Below, piece by piece: positions 1 through 6,592 of a stretch of DNA of 22,987 bases (position 1 is the stretch's first letter; the number at the start of each line of letters is the position of its first letter). This DNA comes from DATKCJ01 sp035513275. Its GTDB lineage: Bacteria > Verrucomicrobiota > Verrucomicrobiia > Opitutales > Opitutaceae. Made by a program: the position numbers and the translations under genes. The notes under the pieces were generated by a model. The model did not search any database and was not told the DNA's origin. It saw only the letters and a program-made list of their open reading frames with translations. The DNA is taken from positions 1-22,987 of the forward strand of contig DATKCJ010000371.1 in NCBI GenBank assembly GCA_035513275.1, read 5' to 3'.

Positions 1-1518
1 GTTATCATCACGCCGCACAACGAGGCGATCCGCCACGAGTTCGGCGTCGGCTTTCAGAAATGGTATCGCGAGCGCACGGGCCGCTCGGTGTTTGTCGACT
101 GGCGCGTGATCGGCGGCACGAGCGAAATCGTCCGCTTCCTGCGGTCGGAATACACGACGAGCTTCGAGGTCTTCTGGAAACGCCAGCTCGGGCGCGCGTG
201 GAGCTCAGAAGCTCTCGTTGGCATGTTCGACGAGCGTGCAAAGCTCGACGACACGCCCGAGGACGACACGGTCGGCGAGGCGGCGCGGCGTGCATTTCTC
301 GCGTCGGAAGTGAGCTCCGGCATCGACATCTTTTTCGGGGGCGGCAGCTACGACTTTGAACGCGAAGCACGCGCGGGCCGGCTCGTCGACTCGGGAATCC
401 TGCAGCGGAAGCCCGAGTGGTTCACCGACGATGTGATTCCACAACGCTACGCAGGTGAGCCGTATTGGGATCCCGCGGGCCGCTGGATTGGGGCGGTAGT
501 CTCGAGCTACGGAATTCTCTACAACCGCGAGTCGCTCGCACGACTCGGCGTCGAGCCGCCCGAGCACTGGGTCGATGTGACGAATCCTGCGCTCGTCAAC
601 GAAGTGGCGCTCGCCGATCCGACAAAGAGCAGTTCGATCGGCAAGGCGTTCGAGATGGTGATCCAGCAGCAGATTCAGAAGCGGCTCGCCGCACTCGCGG
701 CCGAGGTGCCGGATGCGAAGGAGCGCGAGGCACGCGCGGTGCGCGAGGGCTGGCTCGATGGACTCGGAATCATCCAGCGTGCCGGAGCGAACGCCCGCTA
801 CTTCACCGACTCGTCGCAGAAGCCGCCGATCGACGTCGCGCAGGGCAACGCCGCGCTGGGCATGTGCATCGATTTCTATGGACGTTTCCAGGAAGAGGCC
901 GTCACGCGTCGCGATGGCTCGACGCGGTTGAAATACGTCACGCCGCCTGGAGGCTCGGTCTACTCGGTCGACCCGATCGCGCTACTACGCGGTGCGCCGA
1001 GCCGGGATGTCGCGGTGGACTTCATCGAGTTCGTCCTCTCGATGGAAGGTCAACTGCTCTGGAACTTCAAGACAGGCACGCCCGGCGGCCCCGAAAAGTT
1101 CGCCCTCCGCCGGTTGCCGGTGCGCAAGGACTATTACACGCCCGAAGTCACGCCGCTGCGCTCGGACCCGGAGGTCTTCCCGTTCGATGAGAAGGAGCAG
1201 CTTGTCTACCATCCGGAGTGGACGAGCGGACTGTTTCGCGAGATGTCGCTCGTCATTCGGCTCATGTGCATGGATTCGCACATCGAACTGCGCGAGGCGT
1301 GGGACGCGATTCGTGCCGCCGGCATGCCACCTGAGGCACTCGCCGCGCTCGGCGATCTCTCGGCGGTGAACTACGACGTCACACGTTTGAAGATCAAGGC
1401 CGTGCTGGACTCGCGCAACAAAGTCGAGGAGCTGCGACTTGCAAAGGAACTCGCGACGACCTTCCGCGAAAATTACCGCAACGCCGCGCGGATTGCGCGC
1501 GAGGCGGCAGGGAAGTGA
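1..1518 (+). CDS. Extracellular solute-binding protein of an iron-type ABC importer (5' end missing)
   Basis: The frame is open from base 1 and ends in TGA at 1516-1518, so 505 residues are visible and the true start lies to the left of the window. The product should be a periplasmic binding protein that captures a substrate and delivers it to a membrane permease. Family-like features are the opening IITPHNEAIRHEF segment, a GGTSEIVRFL helix region, the IDIFFGGGSYDF strand, the VVSSYGILYNRESL segment typical of class II binding proteins, and AVDFIEFVLSMEGQ near residue 345. It is longer than the usual iron-binding protein of about 340 residues; an extra helical C-terminal stretch (LRLAKELATTFREN) accounts for part of this. 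The Fe(III) substrate is inferred only from overall resemblance. An iron-type fused permease lies 17 kb away on the other strand and could be a partner, but this is not shown. Confidence 0.8.
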   Translation, partial: VIITPHNEAIRHEFGVGFQKWYRERTGRSVFVDWRVIGGTSEIVRFLRSEYTTSFEVFWKRQLGRAWSSEALVGMFDERAKLDDTPEDDTVGEAARRAFLASEVSSGIDIFFGGGSYDFEREARAGRLVDSGILQRKPEWFTDDVIPQRYAGEPYWDPAGRWIGAVVSSYGILYNRESLARLGVEPPEHWVDVTNPALVNEVALADPTKSSSIGKAFEMVIQQQIQKRLAALAAEVPDAKEREARAVREGWLDGLGIIQRAGANARYFTDSSQKPPIDVAQGNAALGMCIDFYGRFQEEAVTRRDGSTRLKYVTPPGGSVYSVDPIALLRGAPSRDVAVDFIEFVLSMEGQLLWNFKTGTPGGPEKFALRRLPVRKDYYTPEVTPLRSDPEVFPFDEKEQLVYHPEWTSGLFREMSLVIRLMCMDSHIELREAWDAIRAAGMPPEALAALGDLSAVNYDVTRLKIKAVLDSRNKVEELRLAKELATTFRENYRNAARIAREAAGK

Positions 1519-1718
1519 GATGGCCTATGTTGGAAGGTCGCGAGCCTGCCGCGATCTGCGGGACAGCAGAAGGGCGAGGGTAGCGCTTCTCACATGCGTG
1601 AGCACCAATGCCAGCTGTCAAGTAATGGTTGACTTATACCTACTCGTTCCATTCCAGGTGGCGGGATATTCTGAGGCGAGACCCACCGGGGGACGGCGGT
1701 CGCGAACTTGAAAGCAAA
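1519..1718. other. Intergenic region between convergent genes, with one possible decayed hairpin
   Basis: About 200 bases separate the binding-protein stop from the rpe stop. I see no gene here. A GTAG at 1580-1583 is followed by an imperfect hairpin (CTCAC 1589-1593, loop ATGC, GTGAG 1598-1602), which resembles a degraded copy of the GTAG-headed palindromes found elsewhere in the window. No T-tract follows it, so it is not a convincing intrinsic terminator. Confidence 0.3.
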
Positions 1719-2369
1719 CTATCCCTCGATTGCCGCGCGGAACGCCGCGCGGTCTTCTGCGGCGAAAAACGCCGTGCCGGCTACAAACGTGTCGGCCCCT
1801 GCTTCGCGGCAGAGGCGTGCGGTTTGCAGGTCCACGCCGCCGTCGACCTCGATCCGGATGTCGAGCTGGCGGTCGCGACGCCACGCGTTGATCTGCGCGA
1901 TCTTCGGGAGCACTTCGTGATGAAACGACTGGCCGCCGAAGCCGGGCTGAACGGTCATCGCGAGGATCAAGTCGACCTTGTCGAGAAACGGCTCGATCGC
2001 GGAAGCGGGCGTGCCGGGATTGAGCACGAGCCCGTTCCGCTTGCCGCGTGCGCGGATGCGCGCGAGCACTTCGGCGTGATCATACTCCGGCTCGATGTGC
2101 ACGCTTACGAGGTCGGCACCGGCCGCGAGGAACGCGTCGACGTGTTTGTCGGGATTCGAGAGCATCAGGTGCACGTCGAAGAAAAGCTTCGATTGCGGCC
2201 GCAGTGCGGCGACGACCCCTGGGCCGAATGTGAGGTTGGGCACGAAATGCCCATCCATGATGTCGATGTGCAGCCAGTGCGCGCCGGAAGAAGCGGCCGC
2301 GGCTGCCGCCTCGGCGAGGTTGGCGTGGTTTCCGGCAAGCAGCGACGGTGCAAGGATCGGGTGTGACAT
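1719..2369 (-). CDS. rpe: Ribulose-phosphate 3-epimerase
   Basis: This 216-residue protein interconverts D-ribulose 5-phosphate and D-xylulose 5-phosphate in the pentose phosphate (and, where present, Calvin) pathway in the cytoplasm. Visible family motifs are the N-terminal ILAPSLLAGN, HIDIMDGHFVPN (metal ligands H34 and D36), FDVHLML (H67), the MTVQPGFGGQ phosphate-binding stretch, and IRIEVDGGV with catalytic D176. The length is normal. An upstream in-frame start would add 14 residues not typical of the family, so I chose ATG at 2369, which gives MSHPILAPSLL directly. It is the last gene of the minus-strand cluster headed by rpmF. A GTAG/CTAC palindrome pair lies between it and the lptE-like gene, so it may be transcribed partly separately. 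Confidence 0.95.
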   Translation of the reverse strand: MSHPILAPSLLAGNHANLAEAAAAAASSGAHWLHIDIMDGHFVPNLTFGPGVVAALRPQSKLFFDVHLMLSNPDKHVDAFLAAGADLVSVHIEPEYDHAEVLARIRARGKRNGLVLNPGTPASAIEPFLDKVDLILAMTVQPGFGGQSFHHEVLPKIAQINAWRRDRQLDIRIEVDGGVDLQTARLCREAGADTFVAGTAFFAAEDRAAFRAAIEG

Positions 2370-2437
2370 TCGGGAGAGTTCCAAATCAACAGGCGGCGGG
2401 CGGGCGTTCAACCACGGAAGAGTATGGGGGGCTCGAA

Positions 2438-2502
2438 GTAGGGGTGCTACAGTAGGGCAGGTCTTTGACCTGCCGGATTCGCGGGTCAGAGAACCGCGCT
2501 AC
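2438..2502. repeat. REP-like bipartite palindrome (GTAG...CTAC), locus 1
   Basis: The core element at 2452-2502 begins GTAG and ends CTAC. Its first hairpin is a perfect 8-bp stem with a 3-base loop (GGCAGGTC 2456-2463, TTT, GACCTGCC 2467-2474). Its second is an imperfect hairpin in inverted orientation (GCGGGTC 2481-2487, AGA, GAACCGC 2491-2497). Just before it, 2438-2450 reads GTAG, five bases, CTAC, which looks like an empty or collapsed version. It sits between the rpe start and the lptE-like stop. Confidence 0.7.
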
Positions 2503-2511
2503 TTTCCGCCT

Positions 2512-3048
2512 TCACCACGTGTCGAGCACGCGGTGGACGACTTCGACAGCGAGCTTTTCCGCGAGTTGCGGCACGGCTTGAAACTCGGCCTGCTGGAGGC
2601 CGCTATCCGTGTAAGCGTCGACTGACACTGAGACTCGCGACGTTGCGGTAGGGGCGTCCGGCGTCGCAGGATCGACGAGTCGCACGTCCGCATAGAGTGT
2701 GAGGGCGAACTTGCGTGCGAGAGCGGTGTCATCGCGCAGGGCCGACGTCATTTCGCGCGAAAAATCCGAGAGGCGCACTTCGACAACACGGTCGGCGTCC
2801 GCCGCGGATTCGGCGAGGACGACGCGGCCGTCGCGTGCAAAAGCTTCGCGGATGGCCGTGGTGATGGCAGCGCGAGATTGCGGCACGAACGTGTCGTTGA
2901 CGACTGGCGGGACGAAGACCGAGCTGAACTGCAACTCCGCGGGAGAGCCGAGTTGATAGGAAGCGCACCCTGCCGCGAAGAGGAGGAGTGCCGCGGCGAC
3001 TGCTGATGCGGCCAGCGGCCTGTGCGAAGCTGCCGTGCGGTGAGGCAT
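2512..3048 (-). CDS. LptE-like LPS-assembly outer-membrane lipoprotein
   Basis: This 178-residue protein starts with a lipoprotein signal peptide: arginine near the N-terminus, a hydrophobic run LAASAVAAALLLF, and the lipobox FAAGC with the lipidated cysteine at residue 28. The segment after it, YQLGSPAELQFSSVFVPPVVNDTF, matches the start of the LptE/RlpB fold: a 'Y.lG...' motif, a strand, then a helix with SRAAITTAIREAFARDGRVVL. It carries the expected later 'ADADRVVEVRLSDFSRE' strands. LptE plugs the LptD barrel during lipopolysaccharide insertion; LptD itself is not in the window. The gene follows the BamD-like gene after 14 bases, which fits a shared outer-membrane-assembly transcript. 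The family assignment is by pattern and is less secure than for its neighbours. Confidence 0.72.
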   Translation of the reverse strand: MPHRTAASHRPLAASAVAAALLLFAAGCASYQLGSPAELQFSSVFVPPVVNDTFVPQSRAAITTAIREAFARDGRVVLAESAADADRVVEVRLSDFSREMTSALRDDTALARKFALTLYADVRLVDPATPDAPTATSRVSVSVDAYTDSGLQQAEFQAVPQLAEKLAVEVVHRVLDTW

Positions 3049-3062
3049 GAGTTAGTCCGCGG

Positions 3063-4115
3063 TCAGAACGGCCAATACCACTTCCGCTTCTTGAGCGCGG
3101 GAACGGTGACAGGCTGGCCGTCTTCGGCCTTTGGCGCGGCAGCGAGGCGCGCGTCGATGATGTCGAGCTTCTCACGCGCCTTGGCGGAGACTTCGGAGTC
3201 GGGGTAGGTCGTGATCGCTTCGTTGTAGAACACCTTCGCCGCTGTCAGGTTGTTGCGCCTGTCGTAGTAGAAGTCGCCGATCTTGAGCTTGCTCTGGGCG
3301 AGGACGGTTTTCATGTCGGCGAGCCCTTTCTCGGCTTCGCTGATGTTCAGGTCGCCCGGGAAGAGGATCATATAATCCTCGTAGAACGTGATGGCTTCCT
3401 TCGTGGATGCCTGGTCGTAGAGCGGGCCGTCGACGAGCGAGGCGTGCGTGTTGGCGAGGCGCAGGTAGGCGTCGGGAGTGAGCACGCTCTCCCAGTAGGA
3501 ATTGATGACGCGATCGAGCGCGTAGATCGCGGCGTCGTCGTCGCCAAGCCGGTGGTGGAGGCGGGCGACGTTCATGAGGGCGAGGGGCGCGTAGTCGCTG
3601 AAGGGCGCGTTGGCCACGACCTGCTCATAGAAGAGGATCGACCGGCTCCGGTTCTTGAACCCCGGCAACACCCAGAGGATCTTCCCGCGAGCGCCCTCGG
3701 CGAGGAGCGTGGCGATGCGGTATTGCTGGCCCAGGACCTGGTCGAATTTCTCGTAGTTCGGGTAGAAAAACACGATCTGCTGAAGTGATTCGAAGGCCTT
3801 CTTGTAGCGCTTCTGCGCCAGCCGGATCTGCGCCGTGCGGAAGTAGGCTTCGGACGCGTAGACGGACTTGGCGTAGTTTCTGTAGACCTTCCTGTAGGCC
3901 CTCAGAGCGCGTCTGTCGCTGCCTCGCTCCTCGGCTTCGCGGGCCCTGTTCATGAGTTCGAGGGCGTTGCGAGCCTCCGTGCCTGTGACCGTGGCGAGCA
4001 CGCCTCCCTCGACCCTCCAGCCGGTTTCGGCCGTCCAAACAAGTTCGCCTCGCGCGAGAAGCGGGAACAGCCCTGCAGCGAGCAGGAAGAGAATGCGCAA
4101 GGAGGTGAATCTCAT
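3063..4115 (-). CDS. BamD-like TPR outer-membrane assembly protein
   Basis: This 350-residue exported protein consists mostly of TPR-type helical repeats. An N-terminal signal (about residues 1-23, LRILFLLAAGLFPLLARG) is followed by repeats recognisable as ALRAYRKVYRNYAKSVYASEAYFRTAQIRLAQ, KKAFESLQQIVFFYPNY, AIYALDRVINSYWES, AITFYEDYMILFPGD and AAKVFYNEAITTYPDSEVSAKAREKLD. The 'YP.S..A..A...L' pattern is that of BamD/YfiO, the essential helper of the BAM complex that folds outer-membrane barrels. Unlike classical BamD (about 245 residues, lipid-anchored), it has no lipobox cysteine after the signal and is about 100 residues longer; the C-terminus is basic (KKRKWYWPF). It starts 7 bases after the fabH stop and precedes the LptE-like gene, supporting an envelope role. 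Confidence 0.75.
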   Translation of the reverse strand: MRFTSLRILFLLAAGLFPLLARGELVWTAETGWRVEGGVLATVTGTEARNALELMNRAREAEERGSDRRALRAYRKVYRNYAKSVYASEAYFRTAQIRLAQKRYKKAFESLQQIVFFYPNYEKFDQVLGQQYRIATLLAEGARGKILWVLPGFKNRSRSILFYEQVVANAPFSDYAPLALMNVARLHHRLGDDDAAIYALDRVINSYWESVLTPDAYLRLANTHASLVDGPLYDQASTKEAITFYEDYMILFPGDLNISEAEKGLADMKTVLAQSKLKIGDFYYDRRNNLTAAKVFYNEAITTYPDSEVSAKAREKLDIIDARLAAAPKAEDGQPVTVPALKKRKWYWPF

Positions 4116-4122
4116 TTGAATA

Positions 4123-5121
4123 TCAATGCCATCGAATAAGGGCGGACGCCCACGTCAAGCCAGCCCCAAATGCGATGAGAAGCACGAGGTCGCCGCTCTG
4201 GATGCGGTTGTTTTTCCGTGCCTCGTCGAGCGCGATCGGGATCGATGCGGCGGAGGTGTTACCGTAGCGATCGACGTTGATGTAGACTTGTTCCTTGGTG
4301 AGCTCCATCCGTGCGGCGATGCTCTCGATGATCCGGAGGTTCGCCTGGTGCGGTATGACCAGCTTGAGGTCGGAAGGTTTCACGCCATGTCGCTCGCAGA
4401 TGTCGAGTGCAGCATCCTCCATCGCGGTGACGGCGAGTTTGAAGACTTCGCGACCGCGCATCCGGATGAAGTGCTCGCGGTTTGCGACTGTCTCGGCCGA
4501 AGGCGGGCGCGATGAACCACCGGACTGCACGTAGAGGAGCTCGCAGGCGTTGCCGTCAGTGTAGAGCCTGCTGCCGATCACGCCCTCTGTCATCTCCGGG
4601 TGGGCGGCGATCACGGCCGCGCCCGCACCGTCGCCGAACAGGACGCAGGTCGTGCGGTCGGTCCAGTCAGTGATCGACGACAATTTCTCCGAGCCGATGA
4701 TGAGAGCGCGCTTGTAGCGGCCGGAGCGGATCATGGCGTCGGCCACGTCGAGCGCGTAGAGGAACCCGCTGCACGCCGCAGCGACGTCGAAGGCTGGGAT
4801 GTTCCTGATGCCGAGCTTGCGTTGCACATGCACCGCGACCGCAGGTAGGGGCGAATCCGGCGTGCATGTGCCCACGATGATGAGGTCGATGTCGGCGGCG
4901 GTCACACCAGCGTCCGCCATGGCGGCCTGTGCTGCGCGTGTGGCCATCTCGGAGTTGGTCTCGGTCTCGTCGGCGATGCGGCGCTCGCGGATGCCGGAGC
5001 GGGATGCGATCCACTGATCCGAGGTGTCCACGATCTTCGCGAGATCGTCGTTTGTGACGACTCGTTTTGGGGCGTAGGACCCGGTGCCTTCGAAGATGAC
5101 TGACGTGCCGGTGGTGCTCAT
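4123..5121 (-). CDS. fabH: Beta-ketoacyl-ACP synthase III
   Basis: FabH condenses acetyl-CoA (or another short acyl-CoA) with malonyl-ACP to start fatty-acid chains. From ATG 5121 the protein has 332 residues, the usual size. The catalytic triad is visible: C117 in AACSGF, H258 in PHQANLR, and N288 in YGNTSAAS. Other family marks are DTSDQWIASRSGIRERR near residues 32-48 and LFGDGAGAAV. A longer reading from 5226 would add 35 arginine- and proline-rich residues overlapping plsX; I rejected it because ATG 5121 overlaps the plsX stop in the ATGA configuration (5118-5121), typical of translational coupling. plsX-fabH adjacency is common in bacteria and links initiation of fatty-acid and phospholipid synthesis. 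Confidence 0.96.
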   Translation of the reverse strand: MSTTGTSVIFEGTGSYAPKRVVTNDDLAKIVDTSDQWIASRSGIRERRIADETETNSEMATRAAQAAMADAGVTAADIDLIIVGTCTPDSPLPAVAVHVQRKLGIRNIPAFDVAAACSGFLYALDVADAMIRSGRYKRALIIGSEKLSSITDWTDRTTCVLFGDGAGAAVIAAHPEMTEGVIGSRLYTDGNACELLYVQSGGSSRPPSAETVANREHFIRMRGREVFKLAVTAMEDAALDICERHGVKPSDLKLVIPHQANLRIIESIAARMELTKEQVYINVDRYGNTSAASIPIALDEARKNNRIQSGDLVLLIAFGAGLTWASALIRWH

Positions 5122-6212
5122 TGCTGTGGGAGGGGAGCGACGGCTTGTGCGATGGAAGCGGCCTGGACGCCGAGGCGTGAATGGGCGAGGGAAAGGTCGG
5201 CCACATTCATGTGGTTCATGTCGCACTTGACCAGACCGCCAGCCGAGCGGATGGCGCTGGCCATTGCAAGGCGGTCGCTAGAGCCGTGGGCTTTCAGAAC
5301 GTAACCATTCAAGCCAAGGAGCGGTGCACCGCCCCCGGCGTTCTCCGCGCTGAAACGGCGTTTCACGGCCTTGAACGCTCCTGAGCTCAGGAGGGCGCCG
5401 GCCATGCGGACGGGATTCTTGCGCAGCTCGTCCTTCAGGACGTCCTTGAACATGTCGACGAGCGACTCGCAGGTCTTGAGCAGGACGTTGCCAGTGAACC
5501 CGTCGCACACGACGACATCGACGTGGTTTGCAAAAACGTGGAATCCCTCGATCGGCCCGGAGTATTGGAGCAGATCGCCGACCTGCTTGAACATCTCGTG
5601 CGCCTCGTTGATGCGCTTGTTGCCCTTGCCCTCCTCGGTGCCGATCGTCAGCAGGCCGACGCGCGGGGCCTTCATTCCGAAGACCGCCTTGCAGTAGTTC
5701 GAGCCGAGGATGGCGTTGTGCAGGAGGTGCTCGGGGTCGGCCTCGGGATTCGCGCCGGCGTCGACCAGGAGGAACCGGCCGGTCTTGTGCGGGATCGCGG
5801 CAGCGAGGGCAGGGCGGTCGATGCCTTCGAGCGGTCGGAGCTTCAGAGTCGCGCACGCCATCAGGGCGCCGGTGTTGCCGCAGCTAAGGACGGCGTGGGC
5901 CTGGCCGGCTTTCACGAGCTCGATCGCACGGATCATCGAGGCGTCCTTCTTGCGCTTGAGCGCCTGCATCGGCTTGTCATCCATCTCGATGACTTCCGAA
6001 GCGTGGAAGACAGTCACGCGCGGATCGCTTTTCAGCCCGGCGGAGCTCAGTAGGGGCTCGACGACTGCGCGGTCGCCCACGACCACGACATTGTCCACCG
6101 CGCCGGCCCCCTCGAGGGCCAGGCGCACCGCGGCGATCACCTCTGACGGGCCGAGGTCGCTACCCATCGCGTCAACCGCGATGATGCCACCGGTTGGGGC
6201 GGTCCCGGCCAT
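5118..6212 (-). CDS. plsX: Phosphate acyltransferase PlsX
   Basis: PlsX converts acyl-ACP to acyl-phosphate, the donor used by PlsY for the first acylation of glycerol 3-phosphate; it is a peripheral membrane enzyme. The 364-residue protein shows the family motifs IAVDAMGSDLGPSEVI at the start, the HASEVIEMDDKPMQALKRKKDASM region, AVLSCGNTGALMA, LLVDAGANPEADPEHLL, LLTIGTEEGKGNKR, VVVCDGFTGNVLLKT and the GGGAPLLGLNG segment near the C-terminus. Two starts are possible: TTG 6224 (four extra residues) and ATG 6212. I chose ATG 6212, which leaves 22 bases after rpmF. It overlaps fabH by four bases. Length and motifs are normal. Confidence 0.96.
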   Translation of the reverse strand: MAGTAPTGGIIAVDAMGSDLGPSEVIAAVRLALEGAGAVDNVVVVGDRAVVEPLLSSAGLKSDPRVTVFHASEVIEMDDKPMQALKRKKDASMIRAIELVKAGQAHAVLSCGNTGALMACATLKLRPLEGIDRPALAAAIPHKTGRFLLVDAGANPEADPEHLLHNAILGSNYCKAVFGMKAPRVGLLTIGTEEGKGNKRINEAHEMFKQVGDLLQYSGPIEGFHVFANHVDVVVCDGFTGNVLLKTCESLVDMFKDVLKDELRKNPVRMAGALLSSGAFKAVKRRFSAENAGGGAPLLGLNGYVLKAHGSSDRLAMASAIRSAGGLVKCDMNHMNVADLSLAHSRLGVQAASIAQAVAPLPQQ

Positions 6213-6234
6213 TATTGCATCCAAGGGGCGCGGA

Positions 6235-6414
6235 TCAGACCTCGATGTCCAGCACTTGGCGACCGCGATACATGCCCGTCTTCGGGTTCACGCGGTGGGG
6301 GCGGTGGAGACCGCCATCAGTCTTGTCCTTTGCGAACTCGGGAGCCTTGAAGGCATTGGCCGTGCGGCGGAGGGCACTGCGGCGTTTGGATTGCTTGCGT
6401 TTCGGATTGGCCAT
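6235..6414 (-). CDS. rpmF: 50S ribosomal protein L32
   Basis: A 59-residue basic protein reading MANPKRKQSKRRSALRRT at the N-terminus, then a middle ending in HRPHRVNPKTGMYRGRQVL, is a clear bL32. It is the structural protein of the large ribosomal subunit encoded immediately upstream of plsX in many bacteria. ATG is at 6414 and TGA at 6235-6237. This copy has no CxxC zinc-ribbon cysteines, so it is a zinc-independent form. The usual upstream partner, a DUF177/YceD gene, is absent: only 178 non-coding bases separate rpmF from uppP. It heads the cluster rpmF-plsX-fabH-bamD-like-lptE-like-rpe. Confidence 0.97.
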   Translation of the reverse strand: MANPKRKQSKRRSALRRTANAFKAPEFAKDKTDGGLHRPHRVNPKTGMYRGRQVLDIEV

Positions 6415-6453
6415 GGGAAATCAGGGAACTGGGTTGAGGGATTCAAGGACCGT

Positions 6454-6474
6454 CAACCGGGTCCCCGAAAGGTT
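6454..6474 (-). other. Hairpin in the predicted rpmF leader, with a related hairpin at 6534-6549
   Basis: In the mRNA sense the leader can pair CAACC (6474-6470) with GGTTG (6458-6454). A second, similar palindrome lies upstream at 6534-6549 (CAACCC, 4-base loop, GGGTTG). On the plus strand both begin CGTCAACC and contain GAAAGG followed by TTGGG, so they look like two diverged copies about 80 bases apart. The function is unknown. The inner one lies within the predicted 5' untranslated region of a ribosomal-protein operon. Confidence 0.35.
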
Positions 6475-6477
6475 GGG

Positions 6478-6505
6478 AGTAAAGTTCGCCCCAATCCGGG
6501 GTCAA
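6478..6505 (-). promoter_or_regulatory. Putative sigma-70 promoter of the rpmF-plsX-fabH cluster
   Basis: On the minus strand a TTGACC box (6505-6500) and a TTTACT box (6483-6478) are separated by 16 bases, close to the TTGACA/TATAAT consensus. Transcription would begin near 6470, giving a leader of about 56 bases before the rpmF ATG. This is the best promoter-like match in the gap between uppP and rpmF, but it is based on pattern alone. Confidence 0.4.
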
Positions 6506-6592
6506 GCAGCGATTCCCTCCTTCCCATTCCCGTCAACCCGAAAGGGTTGGGGAGCTTGCCGCCCGGCATTGCCACCCAGGCTCCTGGACGGC

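Noticed and set aside
1629..2366. Plus-strand open frame of 245 codons over rpe
   Set aside because: It is the complement of a clear epimerase gene; its translation is charged and low in hydrophobic structure and shows no family motif. High GC content produces such shadow frames.
2452..2502. Palindrome considered as an intrinsic terminator of the lptE-like gene
   Set aside because: There is no T-tract on either strand, and the GTAG/CTAC ends and double hairpin repeat at other loci, so a dispersed repeat explains it better.
4123..5226. Longer fabH reading starting at 5226
   Set aside because: The extra 35 residues are Arg/Pro-rich, lie entirely within plsX, and are not seen in FabH; ATG 5121 gives the normal length and an ATGA overlap.
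6415..6592. Possible tRNA or DUF177 gene upstream of rpmF
   Set aside because: No cloverleaf with a TTCGAATC-like T-arm was found and the gap is too short for a DUF177 protein; only hairpins and a promoter-like pair are visible.
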